Below are positions 8,998 to 17,836 of a stretch of 64,000 nucleotides of DNA, piece after piece. The position numbers were made by a program, and so were the translations under genes. Origin of the DNA: Bifidobacterium parmae (GTDB lineage: Bacteria; Actinomycetota; Actinomycetes; Actinomycetales; Bifidobacteriaceae). The DNA is taken from positions 62,001 through 126,000 of the forward strand of contig NZ_NMWT01000010.1 of assembly GCF_002860365.1 (NCBI RefSeq). The letters run 5' to 3'. Under the pieces are notes generated by a model. The model was not told where the DNA came from and did not search any database. It worked only from the letters and a program-made list of their open reading frames with translations. Every line of letters starts with the position of its first letter. Position 1 is the first letter of the stretch.

Positions 8998-9216
8998 ATG
9001 GCATTGCATGAGACACACCGATACGACGACATCATCGATCTGCCACACCACGTGTCGCGACGGCATCCGCCGATGTCGCGGCACAAACGCGCGGCCCAGT
9101 TCATGCCGTTCGCCGCGTTGACCGGCTACGAGCAGGTCATCGAGGAGACCGCGCGCCGCGTCGAGGAGACCGTCGCCGCCCGCGACTCCCAGTTCGACCG
9201 CGACTTCGGCGCGTGA
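8998..9216 (+). CDS. YolD-like small protein
   Basis: A 72-residue protein whose segment RHKRAAQFMPFAALTGYEQVIEETARRVEE matches the core of YolD-like proteins, which are encoded next to Y-family polymerases in many Gram-positives. Their role is thought to be UmuD-like regulation or partnership with the polymerase. The ATG has ACAGGAGACC upstream at normal spacing. It is 100 bases downstream of the polymerase gene in the same orientation, so both are probably under the same LexA boxes. Confidence 0.8.
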   Translation: MALHETHRYDDIIDLPHHVSRRHPPMSRHKRAAQFMPFAALTGYEQVIEETARRVEETVAARDSQFDRDFGA

Positions 9217-9335
9217 CCATGGAACGGGTGCGGCTCATGCGGTCGCGGTCAAGCATCCGACCGTGGCTCGGCTGCGAACGGTGACGCGGTGTACTCTGTG
9301 TCGGCATCGGATCGGACGGGAAAGGAGGCGCGGGA

Positions 9336-10742
9336 ATGACCGAGGCGGTCGTGATGCTCGCGTTCTGCGCGACGCTGTTCGTAAGCGTCGCGCAAGGCTG
9401 GTCGATCATCCCCGCGCTGCTGATCGGCATGGTGCTGTTCGTCGGATACGGGTTGGCGCGTGGCCGGAAGCTGTCCGCGATGACGCGCCGTGCCGCCGGC
9501 AGCATCCGCGCCGCCGGAATGATTCTCGTGACGTTCGCGCTGATCGGCATGCTGACCTCCCTGTGGCGGGCCAGCGGCACCATCGCGTTCATCGTCGCCC
9601 ACGCCTCGTCCCTGATCCACGGCGTGACCGTACTGCCGCTGACGTTCCTCCTGTGCTCGGCGATGTCGATGCTGATTGGCTCGTCGTTCGCCAGCGCCGC
9701 GACCATGGGTACGATCTGCATGTCATTGGGCTTGTCGATGGGCGCCCATCCGGCGATGCTCGGCGGCGCGGTGCTCGCCGGCGTATACGTGGGGGATCGG
9801 TTCTCCCCGGTCTCCACCAGTGCGTTGCTCGTCGCGCAACTCACGCACACAAATCTGTTCTCCAACCTCGGGCGCATGCTGCGTACCGGAGCGGTGCCGT
9901 TCGCGTCGAGCTGCATCGTCTATGCGGTGGCCGCCGTGACCGGCATCATGTCCGGGGACGGAACGTCGTCGGCCGTCTCCGGAGGCGTCCCGATCGCCGG
10001 ATTGTTCGCGAAGGCGTTCGACCTGCATTGGCTCACCGTGACGCCGGCGATCCTCGTGGTCGTCATGGCGTTGCTGCGTGTCGGCGTGCGGCTGACGATG
10101 CTGGCAAGCATCGCCGTATCCGCGGTGGTATGCGTCGGCGTGCAGCGCATGACCTGGCCGGAACTGCTGCGTCTCCTCGTTTCCGGATACCATGCCGTCG
10201 ATCCACATGTCGGCGCGTTGCTCGACGGTGGGGGCATGATCTCCATGGTGAACGTGGCGGCGATCGTATGCATCTCCTCCGCCTACGCGGGCATCTTCGC
10301 CGAAACCCGCATGCTCGCCCGATTGCGGCATGCCATCGACGCGTTGGGCTTCCGCATCGGCGCGACCGGCGCGACCACGGCCGTCGCGGCAGGTGCCGCG
10401 GCGCTCTCCTGCAACCAGACCCTGACAATCATGCTCACCCACCAGCTCTGCACGGGACTGTACGGTGACGACGAGGCGGCGCGCGGCGCGTTTGCCGTCG
10501 ACCTGGAGGATTCCGCCGTCGTCATCGCGCCGCTGGTACCCTGGTCGATCGCCGGCGCGGTGCCGTTGGCCACGATAGGCGCGCCCACCGTGAGCATCGC
10601 CGCCGCGACGTTCCTCTATCTCCTGCCGCTCACCCGGCTTCTGGCGTCGGCCATACGCAGGCATCGGCGTGCGACGGTTCCCACGGAATGCGGCGAGTCC
10701 GGAGAACTGCGGGATGATGACGCTATCATGGCATCCGTATGA
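9336..10742 (+). CDS. NhaC-family Na+/H+ antiporter
   Basis: A 468-residue polytopic membrane protein with about ten to twelve hydrophobic segments. The conserved NhaC region reads MLIGSSFASAATMGTICMSLGLSMGAHPAMLGG near residue 110, then GVYVGDRFSPVSTSALLVAQLTHTN near 150. A second conserved part is LEDSAVVIAPLVPWSIAG near 390. The family exchanges Na+ for H+, and some members exchange malate/lactate. The ATG has a very strong AAAGGAGG ribosome-binding site. The substrate is not determined by sequence. Confidence 0.9.
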   Translation: MTEAVVMLAFCATLFVSVAQGWSIIPALLIGMVLFVGYGLARGRKLSAMTRRAAGSIRAAGMILVTFALIGMLTSLWRASGTIAFIVAHASSLIHGVTVLPLTFLLCSAMSMLIGSSFASAATMGTICMSLGLSMGAHPAMLGGAVLAGVYVGDRFSPVSTSALLVAQLTHTNLFSNLGRMLRTGAVPFASSCIVYAVAAVTGIMSGDGTSSAVSGGVPIAGLFAKAFDLHWLTVTPAILVVVMALLRVGVRLTMLASIAVSAVVCVGVQRMTWPELLRLLVSGYHAVDPHVGALLDGGGMISMVNVAAIVCISSAYAGIFAETRMLARLRHAIDALGFRIGATGATTAVAAGAAALSCNQTLTIMLTHQLCTGLYGDDEAARGAFAVDLEDSAVVIAPLVPWSIAGAVPLATIGAPTVSIAAATFLYLLPLTRLLASAIRRHRRATVPTECGESGELRDDDAIMASV

Positions 10743-10776
10743 CGTGATGAGGATTTCCACGAAAGGACGATCGACG

Positions 10777-11373
10777 ATGGGCATGAGAACGGGAACGATG
10801 TTGGCCACCATGATGCTGTGCGGTGCGCTCGCCATCGGACTGGGCGCATGCGGGTCGTCGAACGCCTCCGCCGCGAACGGATCGGCGAACGGCTCCGCGA
10901 GCAGCTCGCAGACCGACGGGGGCTCCTCCAAGAAGTCCGAACAGTCCGAACAGTCCAAACAGTCCGACAAGACGGATTCCTCCGATTCCTCCGATGCCTC
11001 GGCGTCGGCATCCGCCACTCCGGTCGACATCACCGGCACCTACGAGTTCTCTGATTTCGGCAAGGACTGCACGAAGGACTGCAAGATCACCGTCACCGTC
11101 AAGGACGGTATGATTTCCGCCGTCATGTCCGACGACTTCGGCAAGTACCCGTACTGGTACGGCACCGTCGATTCGGAGTCCATCGCGAAGACCGGCAAGT
11201 GGACGAGCAAGGCCGATTCGAAGTCCGCGCAAGGCAAGAAGGTCACCAAGTCGGAATTCGGCTCCGAGGACTCCACCAAGGTGTTCACCTACGACGCGAA
11301 GGCCAAAAGCATCAACTTCGATCTCAAGTTCTACGTGCGCGTCAACCACGTGAAGGCCAAGCTCATCGGCTGA
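10777..11373 (+). CDS. Secreted lipoprotein with Ser/Lys/Asp-rich linker
   Basis: A 198-residue lipoprotein. The signal peptide ends in a lipobox LGAC (Cys25), giving an outer-face lipid anchor. Residues 27-80 are low-complexity Ser/Ala/Asn, then repeated SEQSEQSKQSD and SDSSDAS, a wall-spanning linker. The C-terminal 110 residues (TGTYEFSDFGKDC.., Cys pair KDCTKDC) form a small globular domain I do not recognise. GAAAGGA lies upstream of the ATG. It follows the antiporter gene by 34 bases and may be co-transcribed. Confidence 0.82.
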   Translation: MGMRTGTMLATMMLCGALAIGLGACGSSNASAANGSANGSASSSQTDGGSSKKSEQSEQSKQSDKTDSSDSSDASASASATPVDITGTYEFSDFGKDCTKDCKITVTVKDGMISAVMSDDFGKYPYWYGTVDSESIAKTGKWTSKADSKSAQGKKVTKSEFGSEDSTKVFTYDAKAKSINFDLKFYVRVNHVKAKLIG

Positions 11374-11413
11374 GCCGCCGGCGTCGTGGTCGGCGAGCCG
11401 CGTCGATGACGAA

Positions 11414-11959
11414 TCACCCGCCGATGAGCCCCGCCGCGGCGAACGCCTCGCGATAGACGGCGACGAGGTCGTCCAGCCGCATCGACGCGTTCGCCGGACT
11501 CGTCGACGGCAGCGGCGTCATCGGCACGTCGAGGCCGGCCGCGTCCAGTAGCGGCGCGATGAGACGCCGATACAGCTGCGCCGCCTTGCCGCCCGTCGTG
11601 AAGACATGCGCGATCGGCGCGTCGCGTAGGATCGGAACGATGTCGTTCGGCACCGCATTGCGGATGGTGGAATCGCTCGCCCCCGTGATGTCGCATGAGG
11701 CGATCACATCCCACAACGCCACGTGATGCCGCAACGCGAACGCGCGGCGCGAAGCGGGGGAGTCGCCCACACGGTCGGAGGGGTCGGAGGGATCCGCGAA
11801 CAGCGCCTGAAGCACCGGCCAGAACCGGTTGCGCGGATGCATGTAGTAGAACGCCGCCTCCCGCGACTTCGGACTCGGCATCGACCCCAACACCAACATC
11901 CGCGACGAATCATCCCACACCGGCCCGAACCCATGCTCCACACGCACCATGCCGCCCAT
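11414..11959 (-). CDS. DNA-deoxyinosine glycosylase (uracil-DNA glycosylase superfamily)
   Basis: A 181-residue protein resembling the MUG/HDG branch of the uracil-DNA glycosylase superfamily, which removes hypoxanthine or mismatched uracil from DNA. Diagnostic stretches are LVLGSMPSPKSREAAFYYMHPRNRFWPVL near residues 23-50, ALWDVIASCDITGASDSTI near 81-100 and FTTGGKAAQLY near 120-130. PLPSTSPANAS near 150 fits the motif-2 loop of this group. A short Asp/Pro/Ser insert (ADPSDPSDRVG) is unusual. It is monocistronic and converges on the lipoprotein gene. Confidence 0.88.
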   Translation of the reverse strand: MGGMVRVEHGFGPVWDDSSRMLVLGSMPSPKSREAAFYYMHPRNRFWPVLQALFADPSDPSDRVGDSPASRRAFALRHHVALWDVIASCDITGASDSTIRNAVPNDIVPILRDAPIAHVFTTGGKAAQLYRRLIAPLLDAAGLDVPMTPLPSTSPANASMRLDDLVAVYREAFAAAGLIGG

Positions 11960-12053
11960 GATAATCGTGTCGCGTGTTGCTGATGCGTAGGGGACTTTGT
12001 TTAGTCGGCTTTGACGGCCTCACGGAGTGTGATTCGTTTACCCGTGGACCACC

Positions 12054-12197
12054 ATGAGCCGGGCGAGACACGTCGAATCATCGGGGAGGATGACGCTCAC
12101 GCCGCCCGAATACCCCTCGAACGGCAACGTGGCCTTGGGGCCATCTGTCGCCGCGCAGGTCAAGGTGTCCGTCGACAACTACGAGGTCGAGGACTGA
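12054..12197 (+). CDS. Possible small ORF or gene remnant
   Basis: A 47-codon frame with a plausible C-terminal segment (PEYPSNGNVALGPSV, then VKVSVDNYEVED) in an otherwise empty 353-bp gap between the glycosylase gene and the DUF4230 gene. No good ribosome-binding site precedes the ATG. It may be the tail of a lost gene, a small protein or chance. I recognise no family. Confidence 0.2.
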   Translation: MSRARHVESSGRMTLTPPEYPSNGNVALGPSVAAQVKVSVDNYEVED

Positions 12198-12312
12198 CGT
12201 CCCCCGGTTCATCGACCGAGCCGCAGACCTCATGGGAACACCAACGTAGTCTTGGTGAAAGGTTACGCTTTCATTATCTCGCGCCCAGTAGATGAACGAA
12301 GGAGACGTATAC

Positions 12313-12915
12313 ATGGGCAAGACCGTCAAAGTAATCATCGGCGTCGTGATTATCGTCGCATGCGTTGCGACGGGAGTGTTCGGACGCAGCATCATCGACG
12401 GGTTCCTCAACCCGCATCCGACGCTCACCAACACCGTGGTTGCCAAGCAACTGGAAAAGATCCAGGATCTGACCACGGCGAAGGAGACCGATTTCGGGTT
12501 TGAGAAATACGATGAGGGCGGTGTCGCGTTCATCAACAAGAAGTCGTTCACGATGTTCTACTCGTATGAGGCCCGTGCCGGCATCGACCTCGGCAAGGCC
12601 GACATCTCCGTCGATAATGAGAAGAAGACCATCGACATCACGCTGCCCGCGCCGACGATCCAGTCGGTGTCGGTCAATCCGGACACTTTGCAGTTCTTCG
12701 ATCAGCAGTCGTCGATACTCAACTCTTCGGATGTCGGCGATGCGGCGACCGCGTTGCAGGACGCCAAGAAGAGCGCCGAGAAGAAGCTGAACAAGGGCGA
12801 GCTGCTGACCACCGCCAACGAGCAGGCCAAGGACGTCATCGAGCGTATGTATTCGCCGATCGCCGAGACGGATGGCTACACGGTGGACGTGACCACCACC
12901 GACCCGAAGTCGTGA
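12313..12915 (+). CDS. DUF4230-family membrane-anchored protein
   Basis: A 200-residue protein with one N-terminal transmembrane segment (VKVIIGVVIIVACVATGVF, residues 4-22). The extracytoplasmic part resembles DUF4230: TLTNTVVAKQLEKIQDLTTAKE, then YEARAGIDLGKADISVDNEKKTIDITLPAPTI. Function is unknown. The ATG was chosen because AAGGAG lies eight bases upstream; an earlier ATG at 12292 would put it inside the gene. A shared terminator separates it from purL. Confidence 0.8.
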   Translation: MGKTVKVIIGVVIIVACVATGVFGRSIIDGFLNPHPTLTNTVVAKQLEKIQDLTTAKETDFGFEKYDEGGVAFINKKSFTMFYSYEARAGIDLGKADISVDNEKKTIDITLPAPTIQSVSVNPDTLQFFDQQSSILNSSDVGDAATALQDAKKSAEKKLNKGELLTTANEQAKDVIERMYSPIAETDGYTVDVTTTDPKS

Positions 12916-12930
12916 ATCGGGAACCGTAGA

Positions 12931-12970
12931 TATGGAAAAGGGGAGACCTTCGGGTCTCCCCTTTTCCATA
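12931..12970. terminator. Bidirectional terminator between DUF4230 gene and purL
   Basis: Perfect 17-bp inverted repeat (TATGGAAAAGGGGAGAC, loop CTTCG, complement) between convergent genes. The A-rich arms give T runs on both strands. Confidence 0.93.
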
Positions 12971-12984
12971 CGGATGCTAGATCA

Positions 12985-15900
12985 TCAGGCGGCGAAGTAG
13001 TCGACGCCGGCCTCGAAGATCGGCTGGTACTTGTCGCCGGGCACGTTCACGTACAGGCCGTTGCCGGAACGCTCCGAGTGGCCCATCTTGCCGAACACGC
13101 GGCCGTCCGGGCTGGTGATGCCCTCGATGGCGAGCATCGAGCCGTTCGGGTTGACGTCCAGATCCATGCCGGGCACGCCCGCCTCGCTCACGTACTGCGT
13201 GGCGATCTGGCCGTTGGCCTTGAGGCGCGCCAGCGTCTCGTCGGAGGCGACGAAACGGCCCTCGCCGTGGGAGATGGCGACCGTGTGCACGTCGCCCACG
13301 TTGGTCTTCGCGAGCCACGGGGACAGGTCGGAGGCGACGCGCGTGCGCACGAGACGGCTCTGGTGGCGGCCGATTGTGTTGAACGTCAGCGTCGGGCAGG
13401 TGGCGTCCATGTCGACGATGTCGCCGAACGGCACCAGACCCAGCTTGATGAGCGCCTGGAAGCCGTTGCAGATGCCGAGCATCAGGCCGTCGCGGTTCTT
13501 CAGCAGGTCGCGCACCGCCTCGGTGACGGCGGGGGCGCGGAAGAACGCGGTGATGAACTTGGCGGAGCCGTCCGGCTCGTCGCCGCCCGAGAAGCCGCCC
13601 GGGATCATCACGATCTGGCTCTTGCCGATCTCCTCGACCAGCTTGGCGGTGGACTCGGCCACCGCGGCCGGCGTGAGGTTGTTGACGATCAGCGTGTGCG
13701 CCTCGGCGCCCGCACGCTCGAACGCGGCGGCCGAGTCGTACTCGCAGTTGTTGCCCGGGAACACGGGGATGATGACGCGCGGCTTGGCCACGCCGGAACC
13801 CACGTACACGGTCTTCTTCACGCCGGCCTCGGCCGCGTGGAAGTCGATCGTCTCGACGGTCTCCGTCTTCTCCGCGCCGCGGGAACGGTACGGGAACACG
13901 GATTCGATGCCGCCCTCCCACGCGTCCTGCGTGCCCGCGAGGTCGAGCGTCTCGCCGGCGGCCGTGAACTCGTAGGCCTCGGTGGTCATGCCGATCTCGC
14001 CGACCTCGACCAGGTTGGAGACGGCCGGGATCTTCTCGTTGTCCTTGAGCTCGACGATGAACGAGCCGTACGCCGGCTTGAACAGGTCGTCGAGCGCGAT
14101 GCCGTCGTTCAGAGCCACGCCGATGCCGTTGCCCACGGTCATCTTGAACAGCGCCTCGGCGGTGCCGCCGTAGCCCGGCGTGGACACGGCCAGCGCGGTG
14201 CCGAAGTCGGTGAGCTCCTCAACCAGGCCGAACGCGTCGAGCAGCGCGTCCTTGTCCGGCGTGAGGCCGTCGGCCAGGTAGCGCGGCGCGATGCGCACGA
14301 TGCGGTGGCCGGCGCCCTTGAACTCGGGGGAGGTGGCGCGCTTCATGTTGCCCACGGCCACGGCGAAGGAGATCAGGGTCGGCGGCACGTCGAGATCCTC
14401 GAACGAGCCGGACATGGAGTCCTTGCCGCCGATCGCGCCGGTGCCGAGGTCGATCTGCGCCATCAGCGCGCCGAGCACGGCGGCCATCGGCTTGCCCCAG
14501 CGTTCCGGCTCGTCGCGCAGCTTCTCGAAGTACTCCTGGAAGCTCAGGTACGCCTTCTCATGCTCGAAGCCGGCGGCCACCAGCTTGGCGAGCGATTCGA
14601 CGACGGACAGGTACGCGCCGGTGAACTGGTTCTTCTCCATGATGTACGGGTTGAAGCCCCAGGCCATCGCGGATGCGGTCGTGGTCTCGCCGAACACGGG
14701 GAGCTTGGCGACCATCGCCTCGTTCGGGGTGAGCTGCCTGACGCCGCCGAACGGCATAAGCACGGTGCCCGCGCCGATCGTCGAGTCGAAGCGCTCCGAC
14801 AGACCCTTGTTGGAGGCCACGTTGAGGTCGGTGACGAGGGCGTGCATGCGCTCGGCCAGCGTGCCGGTCGTCCACGCGGACGGCACCGCGTACGCCTGCT
14901 GCGCTTCGATGTGCACGGCCTGATGCTTCGGCGCGCCGTTGGAGGCGAGGAACTCGCGGGTGAGGTTCACGATCTCGTCGCCGTTCCAGGTCATCACCAT
15001 GCGCGGGTCCTCGGTCACGGTGGCGATCACCGTCGCCTCGAGGTTCTCCTCGCGCGCGTAGCCGAGGAACTCGTCGACGTCCTCCGCGGCCACGTCGACG
15101 GCCATGCGCTCCTGCGATTCGGAGATCGCCAGCTCGGTGCCGTCGAGGCCCTCGTACTTCTTCGGGACGGTGTTGAGGTCCACGTACAGGCCGTCGGCCA
15201 GCTCGCCGACCGCCACGGACACGCCGCCCGCGCCGAAGTCGTTGCAGCGCTTGATGAGACGGCACGCGTCGCCACGGCGGAACAGGCGCTGCAGCTTGCG
15301 CTCGACCGGCGCGTTGCCCTTCTGCACCTCGGCGCCGTCGAGTTCCAGCGATTCGACGTTGTGGGCCTTGGAGGCGCCCGTCGCGCCGCCGATGCCGTCG
15401 CGTCCGGTGCGTCCGCCCAGCAGGATGATCTTGTCGCCGGGGGCCGGGGTCTCGCGGCGCACGTGGTCGGCCGGGGTGGCGGCCACGACCGCGCCCACCT
15501 CCATGCGCTTGGCCACGTAGCCCGGGTGGTAGATCTCGTCGACCTGACCGGTGGCGAGGCCGATCTGGTTGCCGTAGGATGAGTAGCCGGCGGCCGCGGT
15601 GGTCACGAGCTTGCGCTGGGGGAGCTTGCCCTCGAGCGTCTCGGAGACCGGCACGGTCGGGTCGGCGGCGCCGGTCACGCGCATCGCCTGGTACACGTAG
15701 GAGCGGCCCGACAGGGGGTCGCGGATGCAGCCGCCGATGCAGGTGGCGGCGCCGCCGAACGGCTCGATCTCGGTCGGGTGGTTGTGGGTCTCGTTCTTGA
15801 ACAGGAACAGCCAGTCCTGCATCTCGCCGTCGACGTCCACCTTCACCTTGACGGTGCAGGCGTTGATCTCCTCGCTCTCGTCGAGACCGGTGAGGATGCC

Positions 15901-16737
15901 GTTCTTCTTGAGCCACTTCGCGCCGATCGTGCCCATGTCCATCAGGCACAGCGGCTTGCCTTCGCGGCCGAGCTCGCGGCGCAGTTCGAGGTAGCGCTCG
16001 AACGCGGCCTTCACGACCTCGTCGTCGATGGCGACGTCGGTCAGGATCGTGCCGAACGTCGTGTGACGGCAGTGGTCGGACCAGTAGGTGTCGATGACCT
16101 TGATCTCGGTGATCGTGGGTTCGCGGCCCGCCTCGGCGAAGTACTTCTGGCAGAACTCGAGATCCGCCAGGTCCATGGCGAGACCGCGCTCGTCGATGAA
16201 CTTCTGGCCGGCTTCGGCGTCCATCTCGTTGAAGCCGGCGATGACCTCGACCTTGCCGGGCGTCGGCACGGCGGTCTTCAGCGTCTCCTTGACGTCGAGG
16301 GACGCTTCGCGCGCCTCGACCGGGTTGATGACGTAATGCTTGATCGCCTCGACGTCCGCCTCGGTCAGGTCGCCTTCGAGGGCGTACAGCTTCGCGGAGC
16401 GCACGGTGGGGCGCTCACCCTGCGAGATGAGCTGGATGCATTCGCTGGCGGAGTCGGCGCGCTGGTCGAACTGGCCGGGCAGGAACTCGGTGGCGAACAC
16501 CTTCGCCGCGCCGAAGTCCGGCAGGTCGTTGGTCACGTCGTCCACCTGCGGCTCGCTGAACACGGTGGGAGTGGCCTGGGCGAACAGCTCGGCGCTGATG
16601 CCCTCCACGTCGTAGCGGTTCACGATGCGCACGGACTTGAGGCCGGCGATGCCGAGGATGGTCTTCAGCTCGCCTGCGAGCTGCTGCGCCTCGACGTCGA
16701 AGCCGGGCTTCTTCTCCACGTACACGCGGAAAACCAT
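12985..16737 (-). CDS. purL: Phosphoribosylformylglycinamidine synthase, single-chain
   Basis: Converts FGAR to FGAM with glutamine and ATP, step 4 of purine synthesis. At 1250 residues it is the large type, carrying in one chain what PurS, PurL and PurQ do separately. The N-terminal PurS-like part starts FRVYVEKKPGFDVEA. The FGAM-synthase core has NETHNHPTEIEPFGGAATC near residue 325 and GGRTGRDGIGGA near 455. The glutaminase domain has its nucleophile in LGICNGFQALIKLG near 1090. I set the start at the ATG of MVFRVYV, which has GAAAGGA upstream. The frame stays open for 51 more codons, but those are translated repeat DNA. It lies downstream of purC; a two-copy repeat element fills the gap. 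Confidence 0.97.
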   Translation of the reverse strand: MVFRVYVEKKPGFDVEAQQLAGELKTILGIAGLKSVRIVNRYDVEGISAELFAQATPTVFSEPQVDDVTNDLPDFGAAKVFATEFLPGQFDQRADSASECIQLISQGERPTVRSAKLYALEGDLTEADVEAIKHYVINPVEAREASLDVKETLKTAVPTPGKVEVIAGFNEMDAEAGQKFIDERGLAMDLADLEFCQKYFAEAGREPTITEIKVIDTYWSDHCRHTTFGTILTDVAIDDEVVKAAFERYLELRRELGREGKPLCLMDMGTIGAKWLKKNGILTGLDESEEINACTVKVKVDVDGEMQDWLFLFKNETHNHPTEIEPFGGAATCIGGCIRDPLSGRSYVYQAMRVTGAADPTVPVSETLEGKLPQRKLVTTAAAGYSSYGNQIGLATGQVDEIYHPGYVAKRMEVGAVVAATPADHVRRETPAPGDKIILLGGRTGRDGIGGATGASKAHNVESLELDGAEVQKGNAPVERKLQRLFRRGDACRLIKRCNDFGAGGVSVAVGELADGLYVDLNTVPKKYEGLDGTELAISESQERMAVDVAAEDVDEFLGYAREENLEATVIATVTEDPRMVMTWNGDEIVNLTREFLASNGAPKHQAVHIEAQQAYAVPSAWTTGTLAERMHALVTDLNVASNKGLSERFDSTIGAGTVLMPFGGVRQLTPNEAMVAKLPVFGETTTASAMAWGFNPYIMEKNQFTGAYLSVVESLAKLVAAGFEHEKAYLSFQEYFEKLRDEPERWGKPMAAVLGALMAQIDLGTGAIGGKDSMSGSFEDLDVPPTLISFAVAVGNMKRATSPEFKGAGHRIVRIAPRYLADGLTPDKDALLDAFGLVEELTDFGTALAVSTPGYGGTAEALFKMTVGNGIGVALNDGIALDDLFKPAYGSFIVELKDNEKIPAVSNLVEVGEIGMTTEAYEFTAAGETLDLAGTQDAWEGGIESVFPYRSRGAEKTETVETIDFHAAEAGVKKTVYVGSGVAKPRVIIPVFPGNNCEYDSAAAFERAGAEAHTLIVNNLTPAAVAESTAKLVEEIGKSQIVMIPGGFSGGDEPDGSAKFITAFFRAPAVTEAVRDLLKNRDGLMLGICNGFQALIKLGLVPFGDIVDMDATCPTLTFNTIGRHQSRLVRTRVASDLSPWLAKTNVGDVHTVAISHGEGRFVASDETLARLKANGQIATQYVSEAGVPGMDLDVNPNGSMLAIEGITSPDGRVFGKMGHSERSGNGLYVNVPGDKYQPIFEAGVDYFAA

Positions 16738-16813
16738 GAGGGTCCTTTCGTTATTGGGCTTCTTCGGAAGTGCTGGGACGGGGGAGATATGAGAGGGGAG
16801 AGAAATGAATGTG

Positions 16814-16932
16814 GCCCCCGCCGGCGGGGGCTGTCCGCGAAGCGGACCGGGGGTGGTTCCGGTCCGCGAAGCGGATTCCCGGTCGACCACCCTCGGTCAG
16901 CCTCTGGCTGACAGCTCCCGCCGGCGGGAGCC
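16814..16932. repeat. Two-hairpin repeat element, tail-to-tail pair (purC-purL gap)
   Basis: Forward copy 16814-16857 (GCCCCCGC-N2-GCGGGGGC, second stem TCCGC/GCGGA, tail GGGGGTGG). Inverted copy 16885-16932 (GCTCCCGC type, second stem GTCAGCC/GGCTGAC, tail GAGGGTGG). The 27-bp spacer itself repeats the GTCCGCGAAGCGGA hairpin. There is no T run, so it is unlikely to be a terminator. It sits inside a probable operon. Confidence 0.92.
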
Positions 16933-16938
16933 AGAACG

Positions 16939-17691
16939 TCACTCGGCGCGCTCGACGCCTTCGGCCTCGGCCAGCTTGACCAGACGGCCGTAGATCTCCT
17001 CGTACGCGGGGATGATGCTGCCCAGGCCGCGGCGGAAGAGGTCCTTGTCGAGGTGCTCGATCTTGCCGGACTTGTCCTTGAGGTCCCACAGGCGGCAGGT
17101 GTCCGGGGTGATCTCGTCGGCGAGCAGGATGGTGCCGTCGGAGGTCTTGCCCTCTTCGATCTTGAAGTCGACGAGCTGCACGTCGATCTTGGAGAAGATG
17201 TCCTTGAGGCCGTCGTTCACGGCGCGGGCGATGCGGCTGATCTCGGCCAGCTCCTCCTCGGAGGCGAGGCCCAGGGCCACGATGCCGTCATCGTTGATGA
17301 ACGGGTCGCCCAGGTCGTCGGACTTGACGCAGAACTCGAGGATCGGCTTCTTGAGCGGGGTGCCCTCCTCGACGCCGTAGCGCTTGGCGAAGGAGCCGGC
17401 CGCGGTGTTGCGCATGATGATCTCGAGCGGGTACATGTCCATCTTCTTCACCAGCTGCTCGGTGTCGGAGATGCGCTTGATGAAGTGGCTGTCCACTCCA
17501 CGGGCCTTGAGCAGGTCGAAGATGACGGAGGTGATGTGGTTGTTGAGATTGCCCTTGCCGGCGATCTGCTCCTTCTTCTCGCCGTTGAAGGCGGTCGCCT
17601 GGTTCATGTATTCGACCCAGAGCACATCCGGGTCGTCGGTCGCGTACATCTTCTTGGCTTTGCCCTCGTAGAGCTTTTCCAGCTTTTCCAT
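16939..17691 (-). CDS. purC: Phosphoribosylaminoimidazole-succinocarboxamide synthase (SAICAR synthetase)
   Basis: Couples CAIR with aspartate using ATP, step 7 of purine synthesis. It has 250 residues of the short bacterial type. It starts [16 protein letters not shown]; family signatures are LPLEIIMRN-like [15 protein letters not shown] near residue 87, [11 protein letters not shown] near 178 and [14 protein letters not shown] near 194. It is first in a minus-strand unit with purL, separated by a repeat pair. Purine genes in this window form three groups: purFMD, purCL and purT. Confidence 0.97.
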   Translation of the reverse strand: MEKLEKLYEGKAKKMYATDDPDVLWVEYMNQATAFNGEKKEQIAGKGNLNNHITSVIFDLLKARGVDSHFIKRISDTEQLVKKMDMYPLEIIMRNTAAGSFAKRYGVEEGTPLKKPILEFCVKSDDLGDPFINDDGIVALGLASEEELAEISRIARAVNDGLKDIFSKIDVQLVDFKIEEGKTSDGTILLADEITPDTCRLWDLKDKSGKIEHLDKDLFRRGLGSIIPAYEEIYGRLVKLAEAEGVERAE

Positions 17692-17836
17692 TATCGCCTT
17701 CCAAATCGTGCTTGTGAAGCGGAATTTCTGGGTGAACTAACGGTAAAAAGGGTAGCAATCGCCGGTGACACGTCAAGGCGTGTCGCCCGGCGCGTCCGGG
17801 GCGTGCCCGCGCCGTTCCGCGGCCGCCGGCGCCGCC

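Noticed and set aside
13078-15582. Long plus-strand frame opposite purL (and similar ones opposite carB, fusA, thiE-thiC)
   Set aside because: High-GC antisense shadow: Arg/Ala/His/Gly-rich, no recognisable motif, no ribosome site, while the opposite strand encodes a complete known enzyme.
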